This document shows, one piece after another, positions 9,999-21,731 of a DNA stretch of 64,000 nt (positions within the stretch are counted from its first letter, which is position 1; each line of letters begins with the position of its first letter). Below the pieces are notes generated by a model. It had not been told where the DNA came from, searched no databases, and saw only the letters and a list, made by a program, of their open reading frames with translations. The stretch comes from Flammula alnicola (Eukaryota > Basidiomycota > Agaricomycetes > Agaricales > Strophariaceae): NCBI GenBank assembly GCA_015499995.1, contig JADNRV010000022.1, positions 62,001-126,000 of the forward strand, written 5' to 3'. The translations under genes were made by a program, and so were the position numbers.

Positions 9999-12900
9999 AT
10001 AGACACGTTGGGAAGAAGTCACGTGAGATGCGTGTTTGGGTCCTGTGCAGCAGTGTGCTGCAGTGTGCACAGATGACAGCACAGTGCTCCTCTGCTAACC
10101 ACTGTTCAAACGTTCACCAGCGCTCCGTCTATCCTTAAAATCAAGATGCTAAACCGATCCAAATTTAAAGGCTTGGCGCGCTAGCTCTCCTGAGTGTCAA
10201 GCTTTTGAATTGTTCGTCTGCATAATCTTCAAAAATTTTTGAAGAACTGGTCTTCAAATCTGCTGTGTTGGGCATGTTATCTATCAAACCGCTGCATCTC
10301 ACTGCATGCGAGCCTCGACTCCTCGAGATTTGTATGATCCCTTGGGATGTACATAGCTCACCCCTCCTGGTCTGGACTGGTGAGCTAATTGGTGGAGGGT
10401 GGTCCTGTATTCTGGATGGCCAAGGACGGCATCCTGATTCTAGACCTCAGCTGAGGCTATTGTAATGCAGGGATGGTTAGACGGTATGTCAGGCCTTAGA
10501 TGTTTCCTGTAGGATATCGTTTTCACTTACCAGGGCAGACAGAAAGACAACTACAACTCTATGTATACGTCCTTATACTGTACTTCTTGAAATCTCGGGT
10601 TCAAGACGCCGTTAGATTCTCAACTACCTCAATCTGGCGCTCTGCGCAGTGGGAGGGGTCTTCCAGGCGTTCAGCTCAACTCAGGACAGACACCGACCAC
10701 TCGATCTGGGAGCTAAGCTGCTTCCACCACCTTCCCCAGGCTTCCCGTGAACCTTCCAGCCTGTTTATCCTACCCTAGCAAGGCCCCGGCGTTCATGCCG
10801 TCTTCATTACAGACGATCCGGGACACTCCAGGTACGTTATGTACATCGTGTCCCCATCCGGCATCCACCGCCACCGTCATTACTTCAACTCACGGCTCGT
10901 GATATTGATGGCGTTATTACTCTCGAATGAGGCCAAACGGGTTTTCAAAATTTGGCGGGTCCCGCGAACTTATAAATGGAAATGAAAGCATTCAGAGGCC
11001 CTGGATTATCATTCAACGGTTGTTGTATCTCCGTTTCTTCATATCATATGTATTGATCATCTGGACACAGAAGAATTTTATTTATGTATTCAAATGTATG
11101 TCAATAGACCGCGACAACGGCGAATCGGTGACACAGATGAGTTCGCGTTGATAGTTAGTAGGTCCATGCAGCATTAGTATGATCGATTTCCTTGCGTGAT
11201 CTTCGATCTTTGCGACGTCGGATGGTCCAGACGTCCATCGTCATCGTCATTTGCCTTTTTCCATCTGCTTGTTTTGCATTTCATGCATGGAGTGACGAGA
11301 ACATCTTCAAATTGAGGATCAAGTCCGAGGCGAAAGATGTATCTACGCGCGCTTGTCCAGCGGTACCACTTTCGGCGAAATATCTAAATCCTCGGCACGC
11401 TCACGGCGCGCTGACATTCAGTTTTCCAAAAACAATTGCAAGCGTCATCGTACAAACATTCGCCATCCACGGTCACTTAGCCAAATTATCGTTCGCGCGA
11501 CGCCGGCGGAAATCATGGCAGCTACATACTGTAAATGTTGGCGCTGATCACGTTCGGCCATGAATCATTACAGCACAGTACAGCACTACACTAAAATTAC
11601 TACCGTTCCGAGGCATCAACGAGGCTGCGGGGCATCCGTCAACATTTTTCGCACATCTTGGCTCATACCCATGACCAGTTCAAGCTCTGGAGGTGGTATT
11701 GCGTCTGGCCACCCTGAGTGCATGATATCTTTGTACAGTCTCATCCACAGTGACAACACAAGCCTTCCCTATCCTCTTTGTCCATATAAGCATAACACCG
11801 TATGGTCAGATGAGGCCTGAAGGGCAAATTTCACGGATGAAACTTGGATTCTGGAAGGCCGGTGGGTCCTATAGTGGATGCGCCACCAGATATTGGTATT
11901 TAGTGGCCAGATCATATGCAACCTCTCTCCTCCTTGGAGTAAGTAAACCTGAGCATTTCGAATCTTTTGTTCCACAGGTCCCCCGCCGCGGTTTCCATCT
12001 CATCTTTCCATAAAAATAAGACACCTACGCTCGGCTCCTATCTCCATATGTATGCAAATCAGTTAGATCCAGATATCTGATAAGTATCACGAATCAGATA
12101 AACCCCACCTATGCAGAGAAGAAGTCGCGCAGGAGTGCGCGACCAATGGTACAAATTTACCCCACCATGATATCTCTAGAACGACAGTCCTTTTCGCAAG
12201 TTAAATAAAGTCTTATTCGATAGCACCCGTGGGCCAGATGTCCCAACGGACGAATGGGATAGAGCCGATGCTTCGATTTCACACCCACCCACTGTCTCCC
12301 CTACTTCGGTGGCAGTGGACCCGAATTCTAGCTCCTTTGCTTCAATGCATATGCTTGCTTGTTTACTTGAAATCCCCTTCCAACCCTTCCTCCATATGCA
12401 TCTCCAGGCTACGTTAGCGCATTACTTTTGTGCCTCCCTCTCGAAGGCTTCTGGCTTCCGTACTCACGGTCGACAGCAAACTGAGGAAGCCTTCTGATTA
12501 ACGCGCACGGGTGGGGCTGAGAAGGGGTTAGGTAGAACAAATGTCGGCATTAAATTTACACTCCTGATAGAACGTCGAGGTGTATACCGCATATATCACA
12601 CATTTATCCGCAAGGAATTGTAGAGGAATCTAGAGCAGGGATGATCATTGGACGAGAATGATAGTGATATGATTAGTTGATAGATATTACAGTATCTAGT
12701 AGAACATAGCACGAGGGGATTGGGGATTGGGCGTCTATAAGCATCTCTATCGCGAACATGATTGTCGTGGGAGGAGCATGGATTTATTGATACTGACACT
12801 GTACAACTCTATGTTTGAAAGCGATTGCATGTGCAAATTCGCCGTGACCCTACCATCGGTCTGAATCCATCAAAGTAGCTGTCTGACTCTCCGGCTGTGG

Positions 12901-13235
12901 GGAGACCCGTTTTCATTCCGTTGTCCGAAGTTTCGAACCTGATAAATTCCCAACAAGGTGGCTTCTCCGTTGCTGACAATCAATGACAGCAAGACAAACA
13001 GCGAAGCTCAAGTCCAAAGACTCGTTTGGGGATATGTAATGTTGAATGTGAACAGAATAGAGTACTTGAGTACAAGGAAGGTTCGGCCGTGTATCTTGCT
13101 TTGGGTTTCCGTTTCTGAGCTGTCCGGCCGAGGTTAATTTGTGAGCCTTTCTTGAGACCGATGACAAAGTCCCTACGTAGTCCGAAGTCCCATCCCAGAC
13201 CACGGGGTTGCTCGCTTCAGAGAGTATGTACGCTC
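9999..13235. other. Long gene-poor region
   Basis: About 3.2 kb with no open frame showing coding character on either strand. Frames of up to about 120 codons exist (for example near 11192-11563) but have no recognisable domain and no supporting splice structure. A self-complementary GC-rich stretch of gtgcagcagtgtgctgcag type occurs near 10046-10072. The region may hold long untranslated or non-coding transcripts or decayed repeats; nothing can be named. Confidence 0.4.
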
Positions 13236-14080
13236 TCACCGCTTGGACCCGTGTTTTCTCTTGCCTCCTGACGACGGTTTTCGAGATGCTTTCCCGCCGG
13301 CAAGTTCAGCTTTCTCCGAGCGCCTTTTACGTTGCTTCTTCTGCTCCCTCATCCGCGCGTCCTTGGTCTCGTAGCGGATTTTTCTCTCCTTGACCTTTGG
13401 TTTGGACTTTTTTGATGACGAGGGCGGTTGAGATGACGGTGTGGAATATGATTCAGTGGACGCATCGGGTTTTGGGGGTCCATGGATGATTGTGTCAGGA
13501 TCAAAGTCTTCGACGACGGTGACAGTAGCCAGCATCTCTTCATCTTGGTACTCGTCATCGCGGATGTTGTCGGCGTCGTCTGCGGGGCTTACGCCATCCC
13601 ATTCATCGGCATCGTCATCTGCGACGGGGTTGGTGTTGAGGCGAGTAAGGAGAGATATGAAACAGACCTATTAGAGCACCATAGGCTTTTTCTACTTGGG
13701 TGGCGTTTTGTATAGCTTGTTCTCGGAGCAATCGTCTTTGCTGCATGGAGTTGTTGTTGGGTCAGACAGGGATGTGGAGAGCCAGACAGCGCGTGAAGTG
13801 AAGAATGTACCTCACGACGTGCTTCGAGCCTTTCCTGTTTCTCTCTCTGCTTTGCCTTTGCACGAGCGGCCTCGGCTTTTGCTAGCTTTCGCTTGTGAAA
13901 GCCTGTCAAAAACTCCCTGGAGGACAAGGATAAGTACGAGGTGGATGTGGGGTAGGAGCAAGGGGCATACCTGCGTGCGTCATCGTCGAAGACGACCTCT
14001 TTCACCTGTGTGCGCTTCGCATTTTTCTTTGCGGCGATGAGGGAATGTGAGCGGGTGAGGAGTGCGATGTTGGTGTTCAT
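13236..14080 (-). CDS. RRP17: Nucleolar protein RRP17/NOL12 family
   Basis: Members of this family (yeast Rrp17, metazoan NOL12) are nucleolar exonuclease-type factors for 5' processing of 5.8S and 25S rRNA. Four exons join cleanly. Exon 1 starts at 14080 (MNTNIALLTRSHSLIAAKKN) and contains the family signature KEVVFDDDAR. Exon 2 continues REFLTGFHKRKLAKAEAARA and a long Lys/Arg/Glu coil (EKQERLEARRE). Exon 3 is QRRLLREQAIQNATQVEKAY. Exon 4 has an acidic segment and the ATVTVVEDFDP block, then a basic nuclear/nucleolar tail ending GKRKHGSKR at 13236. About 230 residues. Introns are 45-70 nt. It is divergent from the FAM72 gene with 153 bases between the two start codons. Confidence 0.85.
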
Positions 14081-14233
14081 GAGATGAGATGGTGAGGATT
14101 AGTCAGCAGAGAGAAGAAAATGCAAGTGAGAGGGACAGCCCCATTTGGATTGGGAAAGCTGGATGGACAAATCGGGAGAGAGATCTGGGTATATTAGAGG
14201 GAGATATGTGGAATAGAGAAATTGAGCCAAAAC
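14081..14233. promoter_or_regulatory. Shared divergent promoter, RRP17 and FAM72 genes
   Basis: Only 153 bases separate the start codons of two outward-facing genes, so both 5' UTRs and core promoters must lie here. It is A/G-rich on the plus strand, with no clear TATA box. Co-regulation is inferred from geometry alone. Confidence 0.5.
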
Positions 14234-15444
14234 ATGCCCGTCCCAGTCTCAGCCCACCCTTCCTTCACATATCTCCCCGCCAACAACCATCTCCACCTCT
14301 TCCCTCAAAATCCCTACCCCCACAACACCCCCCAACCCTCCATCGCCCACAGAGTATGGATTCTCGACTGCAAGGCCTGTGGCATATTTCTTACAAACCG
14401 CGGAATGAAGGTAGTGCCCTCAGAGGTTTTGCTTTATTTTTTCTGACTCCCCACAGGCTGTTCTGCTACTCCGCCCCAATGTATCGCTCTACTCGTCCGA
14501 CGCTCTCCCCGTCAATTGCTCCGCGCACAATTCAAATCCCGACGCTCTCCGTCCACCCATAAGTCACAAGCCGAATACTTCTCCTATTCCACCCCGTACA
14601 TGTGAATGTCTCACCCAGAGCCTGTGTTGTCACGGCTGTGGAAACACCATCGGCTACATGATTGTCATTCCCGTATGCATCCACTCTTTCCCCGTCTGCC
14701 CCGTATTCTAATTTTCTATTAGTGTTCACGCTGCACCTCCTCCATTAGCGCGACAAATCGCGCTACAAATGGTCATCGTTTCGTTTTTCATTCAAACGAA
14801 GTAGTAGGCACAGAACGCCATTATATTCACGACGAGCCAGGTGTTATTCCTTTTGACCCCCCGCTAGTCGTTTCTCCACCGGTCCTTCAATACGTCGAGT
14901 ATCCGGCTCCTCCTTTTAGCCCGCACTCGTCCCAGTCGCCCAATCAACGCGAATCATCTCCCGTGTTTCGCGCCGACTATCTCCCAACCCCGCCTCTCGA
15001 ATTCGCAACCCCCATTATGCCTCCCCGCGGCACCAATCTCCTGACTCGGACACGTCCCTTGTACGTTCTTTTCTTATCAGATCCGCGTAGTCCAAATCCT
15101 GAATTTTTTATCTCGTCGTAAAGCAGTATTATCGCGTCCATTCTTCCTCTCGCTCCCCGCCTCTCCCTCGCCCGGTCCAATCCCAACGCTATGCATCGTC
15201 TTCTCCAACCTCCTCGGATGAGTATTCTACCCCCTTTAGCAGTCCTCCACCGCTCTTCTCGCCCGACTTCTATGCCGCGGATCACAAAGAGCCCCCTCTC
15301 ACACTGCCCTCTCTCAAACCAGGTGATGTCATTTTCTGGCACCACCTTTCCAGGAGCGGCGAGATACCTGGGGTAACAGACGACGAGCGCGCGAGGCGAC
15401 CGGCCTCGCCGAAGCGTTCAAAGCGAATGCAGTTCAACCGATAG
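14234..15444 (+). CDS. FAM72-domain protein
   Basis: FAM72 is a small cysteine-rich family known in animals and fungi with poorly defined function. I use the ATG at 14234. Exon 1 has an N-terminal extension and then VWILDCKACGIFLTNRGMK, the first CxxC knuckle. A 46-nt intron leads to AVLLLRPNVSLYSSDALPVN, and then CECLTQSLCCHGCGNTIGYM gives two more cysteine pairs. A 50-nt intron splits the VIP/CSRC motif. The third exon carries NGHRFVFHSNEVVGTERHYI, then a Pro/Ser-rich linker. The C-terminal block (PGDVIFWHHLSRSGEIPGV, then DDERAR and a basic end MQFNR) closes at 15444. The junction between the linker exon and the last exon (near 15060-15126) needs a non-consensus donor (TAC|gttctt) to stay in frame, so it may be misread or carry an indel. 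Zinc binding by the CxxC pairs is expected from family knowledge. Confidence 0.8.
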
Positions 15445-18437
15445 ACTAGGCTCTCCCATGCAGGGTCGATAATCTCACTGCAAATCCCCCACCACACTTT
15501 AGCCGCAACGCCGGCGGTCCATGAGACGAGATAGTCTCAAGCGTGGTTCTTTAACGAAATACGAAATCTCACGACGTGCGACTGGATGAAATTTCTTTTT
15601 CTGTCAGTCTCTCCCTCGGGCTGCCGCTACGACGCCGATGCTCTTGTCCTATTCCATTGCACCCGTTTCTAGGATAAAAGTTCACCATCTCTCTCATTCA
15701 TTTTAAATAAATAATACTGTCTTTTCTCCTTGTACCACCAAGTCATGACCCAACGGCCGCGTTCCGACATGTCTATACCCCTCCAACGAATACATACCTA
15801 TTTTTCTCGTGTTCATTTTGTTCATTTCATCATTTTTCTGTCCGTTCCAACACCTTCTATTCCGACTCCCAAGTCTCAAACGTCCGCGTCACACTAGCGC
15901 GAACCTCACACAATGTACGAGCATTTGCAATTTCATTTCGAATGTCGCTTTGCATTTTCCCAGATTTTGTCATACTAGCTTTTGTCATACTAGCTTACCC
16001 CCTTACGATAGAACCCGAAGGTTAGAAAGAAATCTCCACTGTTAATACACTGGGGTGCACATAACATGAATGATGTGAACTCTCAAGCAACTGCAAGAAA
16101 CTCGAATTCTGACCACGGCCTCGGGGTATTTGTGCGGCGGTGAGCAGCAGAAGTTATTTCAGTGGCGCAAAGACGACGAATCCCGGATCCCGTGTGCATG
16201 GATCACGGTGCCATGATCACGGCTTGTGATCCATGTCCATCTTAGAGTAGACTGCGAAGCCAGCCCTGCCTTCTTTTCCTCTCTTCTCCGCGATCGCTGA
16301 GAATTGTGTGTATCCAGGTGCATACGACTTTGACAAGTCAAAAGCATCACGAACGCGTGTGGGAAATATATAAATGGCGCGCGTACGAAGTCCGAACGAT
16401 TCTTGGCTCGGCAAACCCCTGGAGGACGGAAGGCATTCGAGGGAAGAGGTGGAAGGCTCGTATAACGGTCAACTTAATAGGAAAGCGACGCGAAATTAAA
16501 ATATTTCGGAAGGCAGGGAGTCATGCGCATCGCATCGCACGAAGGAAAAGACCCTGGGAGTCGACGGACGGGGACGAAATAAATTTCCGAGGGTGAGTGG
16601 GGGGTGCTATCTATCGCATGAAAATTGAATCGGTGGAGCTGTAATTTTGATATCTTCATGGAATGCGCACGGCGCGGGCGCGTGATCTCGAGGACATGAA
16701 ATCGCAGCGTTCGTTTCGTCTTAATTATACGACGTGTGTGATTTTCATGGGCCCATGGCGGCGATATCATATGTACATACTCCAAAGTTCAAGCCAGACG
16801 GATGGTACCAAAAGCACCGCGCCGATGATCATGATATTCTACCAGGTTCTGGACTCATCGAGGGAGTTTTTCGTTAAGCACTAACGCGAATTTGAACGTT
16901 GTTTGAACGCCATGGGTAACTGAAAACGGAAGGACGTAACTGCGCGATTGGCGTTGCAAGCGGAGGATATATCTGTCGGTGGTTTTGTATAAGTGAGGCT
17001 TTTGTGCTGCTCAAACTCATAAACGGAGTCGAAGAATTTATCTGGTGAACTGTGTGACCGCTTTTGAAGCGCTCTCTGGACGCACGGCGTCGGGGATAAC
17101 GGGAAACAACGCTACTGGCGTATTTAGATCAGGTGTTGGAACCAAACAACGTCGGAAGACTGTGGCGGGCCGGCGGTTGGTTATCTTGACTTCCAACCTT
17201 GCCTTTATTCCAACTTCAAATGCATCATGACCCGTATAGATGACGAATTCAAGATTTCGAAGAACTTCAGCCACAAACGCTCGACTTGGCATGCATTTAC
17301 GCCGCATGCACGGCGCAGAACTCTGATACTCAACCGTGGAAAGTGGGAGGAAATCGTACTTCTTGCTCACGCGGTGTGTAAAGTGTCGTCAAGTTTATCA
17401 GTCCAACTGCATCTCAATGGAGAAAAGCGTCCGAATTGTACCCAGTGGCGGTAGTGGTCCATGGGATACATTGCCATGAGTATAGATATCCATATGCTTC
17501 ATCATCCGAACACGATATCATCATTCTTGGGCTGATAGATACCCAAGTCGAAGCTCTTGAACTACTCCTCCGCCGAACTCTCACAATGTCAATTTCCGTT
17601 CATTTCCTTTCACAAGTTCCCGGAGGAATTGTTCACAAGTTCATGAAGATACGCAAGCTTGGATATCTAGCTCCTGCGATCCTGATCATCCACTTGTGAA
17701 TCGCCTTGATCACGATCTTGCGAGGAGATCCTGACTGTCCCAAAGATACGATTCAAGATCGAGTCTCGAAGGGCCCAAACCTAGTCCCAAACTTTCTAAA
17801 TATCTTAAAGTCCAAATCAAGTTCACACCATAGTTATTGGATCCCTCCTTTGGACACATTCTTGTATGCCGATTGGTAAGTGCTATAAACGATCCTTATA
17901 GATAGAGCTCAAAATAAGTATCGGATCCATACAACATCTGATAGCCACCATGTCTTCTTTTCTAAGATAGGTTCACTTGAGGCTAAATCACTCGCATGGT
18001 GCGGTCCCGGGCTCGTTCCAGCCAACTTGTCGGCGCCATGAAGTACGGAATGAATGTGATAGGTACATAGTGGCATAAAGTGCTATAAAACGTGCAGGGT
18101 GGATAGGAGCTGGGAGGGATGTAAACAGTTGGATGGACCAAGCATGTGCGTGCGCATTCCCTTATGGTACTTAGCGCGCTTCTGGAAGGACCAACGCGAA
18201 TGTCAGATTTTTAGCTTCCAAGGAGGAATTAGACCCCTTATGGGGATCGCACGCACGTCGCACCCCGGCTCTGGGACTCTTTCCGTATGCAAGTGGTAAG
18301 ACCCAACACAATGCACGATGTCAGGATTCTGGATGGCATTGGATACTTGACCATGGACGAACACTTACATGTCAGCAGTATTTATTAAATAGTTGGCATA
18401 CTATTATTTACTCTGCATGTATCACTTACTTTACTTA
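15445..18437. other. Gene-poor region
   Basis: About 3 kb with no supported gene. A reverse-strand frame at 17370-17038 gives 110 codons but lacks a clear ATG context or known motif. A 15-bp direct tandem duplication (ttttgtcatactagc) sits at 15965-15994. Nothing else is recognised. Confidence 0.4.
15965..15994. repeat. 15-bp direct tandem duplication
   Basis: The 15-mer ttttgtcatactagc is present twice in perfect head-to-tail order within non-coding DNA. It looks like a simple replication-slippage duplication. Confidence 0.8.
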
Positions 18438-18896
18438 TCATATCACACTCCACCAGTCCCCACGTCTGTATCGGTTTTCATGGACGCGAACAACGCCAGC
18501 GACAATTTCGCTGTCGAGTTCCAGCAGCTGGGTCCATTGTGGGATATACATAGGACGTTGACGAGTCCTTCGAAACCACGTACGGTCCTATTGCGTTATC
18601 ATTCTGGGGGCCAAGCAACGAGCGACCGACTGGTTGAGCATTGACTGGGCGCTCGGTGTACTGGTGGAGCGACTCACGCGGGGTAGCGCTTCCTAAACCC
18701 GAGATCGACAGCGTCGGATTGGGCGACCTGTAAATACTTGGGCCGTTGGGATAAAGTGCCATGAGTAGGTACGATACGGCATTGGCTATCCCGACGTAAA
18801 CAGGGAAAGAGCCCCAAGAGGATTGCGAGCCTGATGCAGCGATTCGAATTATATTTGGGTTCAGCGGGAATCGTTGAGAGGGATTTTAATTCTGTC
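18438..18896 (-). pseudogene. Membrane-protein coding relic with two frame breaks
   Basis: The reverse strand encodes three consecutive protein-like segments in different frames. From 18896 the first reads LKSLSTIPAEPKYNSNRC and a hydrophobic run (IRLAILLGLFP). Near 18795-18812 the sense shifts frame to VYVGIANAVSYLLMALYP, a likely membrane segment, followed by a Ser/Pro/Gly-rich hydrophilic stretch (PVNAQPVGRSLLGPQND, GPYVVSKDSST). Near 18530-18545 it shifts again to WTQLLELDSEIVAGVVRVHE and ends at TGA 18440-18438. No intron of usual size fits either shift. I do not recognise the family. It may be a true pseudogene or a real gene broken by assembly indels. Confidence 0.45.
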
Positions 18897-18997
18897 CTAG
18901 TGTGTCTTCGAATGTTCGATGCTGCGTTGCTATTGGATGGGACGGGTTAGATGTGCGGGGTACCGCGTTCCGTCCGGTCTAGACAAAAGTAGATAAA

Positions 18998-19206
18998 TCA
19001 GAAGTAGAAGGTTACAAGTCTTTCTGAATCAACAACCAAGACTCCCATCCGCCTTTCGCGAGAGATGTCCGTGGCGCCGTAAATGGCGAACTCGGCCCAG
19101 CGGTGATTCCATGAGCGGTACCAGCCTCGAGCGTGAATTTGCCCCGACCCTTAGCAGATTTGACGGTGAAGATCGCAGCATGGGGCCGCCTGGTGATCGC
19201 GTTGAC
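18998..19206 (-). pseudogene. Coding relic, possibly caspase-like protein C-terminal region
   Basis: The reverse strand reads VNAITRRPHAAIFTVKSAKG and GKFTLEAGTAHGITAG, then, after a one-base frame break in a G run near 19094-19098, EFAIYGATDISRERRMGVLV and a stop near 18998. The pattern of a short beta-rich segment with an xAGxxHGxxxG turn recalls the region that follows the caspase fold in Agaricomycete caspase-domain proteins. That resemblance is from memory and uncertain. No catalytic His or Cys region is present, so at most this is a fragment. Confidence 0.3.
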
Positions 19207-19851
19207 ATTTCATAAGTAGTAGACAAATCATTTGTCAACTTTTGTCCAAAACCTCTTGCAAAACCTGCAGAGAAATTAGACATTTATGAAAGAAATGAGG
19301 TGGCGAGCACGAATTTGGTCTGCAAATGAGACGCGTCAGGTCAGAGTGCGTCACTGAAACATAATGTGGCGTACTTGGGTGAAGTTGGGTCGAGTCAATT
19401 TGTTGGGGACTGCATGTGACTTGCTTTGTTTTCATGATCATCGGGGTCTAGAATGATCCTGAAGCCCGAAATTTGCTTAGAACGTGAACCAAGAAACCAA
19501 GCAAAAGCATACCCAAGGCACAAGAAAATATCACAGCGAACACGCAGATGAACAGATATTGAGTCTACTGACATCAGGCACGGCGACATACGACTCGAGT
19601 AACGAGAGAGCAGGAAAGGAAGCGGAAGCGCTCGGCATGATGACGAGCAACATCCGAGTCCAGAGTCCGCTGATGTAAGCAGCTCTTAAAGGAGCGGCGC
19701 CACAAACAACGACCTAACTATCTCTCTCTCCACAACCACCATCACCTTGTACTTCCAGTTCACTCTCCAAGTCCTTTGTGCGTATTCTCCTCTCGTTTCT
19801 GCATAAGTGCCTTTGAACTGATCCGTTTCTCTTTCATTCAGATTAAGTCAA
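19207..19851. promoter_or_regulatory. Upstream region and 5' UTR of polyubiquitin
   Basis: No gene is seen. The 3' part is pyrimidine-rich (ctctctctccacaaccacc near 19721-19739), as is common at strongly expressed fungal promoters. A possible first 5'-UTR intron runs from about 19780 (gtgcgt) to 19842 (attcag). Confidence 0.4.
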
Positions 19852-21447
<1,596 letters not shown>

Positions 21448-21731
21448 ACGATTATTGTTGTTGGTCCTTTGTAGTCGGCCTATTGTAACTAGCGCGAGTT
21501 ATTGACGTACATGTAGCACTGGATGCGAATGAATTGAACTGTGATGATGATGTATTGTGCGAAAGCTGTGGCATGCAGTGACCTGCTTACCTAAGTCCGA
21601 AGGTCTTTTTCCCGACGAGATAGGTGTCAGGGTCACCGCGCAAACTTGGGCCGCCACAGCACTCTGCTCTTTTCTCTCTTGACCATCATCCCCCCACTTT
21701 CCTCTTCCCTTCGCACCAGGCCATTGCCCCC

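Noticed and set aside
11192..11563. Plus-strand frame of about 123 codons
   Set aside because: No true ATG at the start, composition not protein-like, isolated in a gene-poor region.
17038..17370. Reverse-strand frame of 110 codons
   Set aside because: Starts only with a GTG, no known motif and no splice partners; likely chance.
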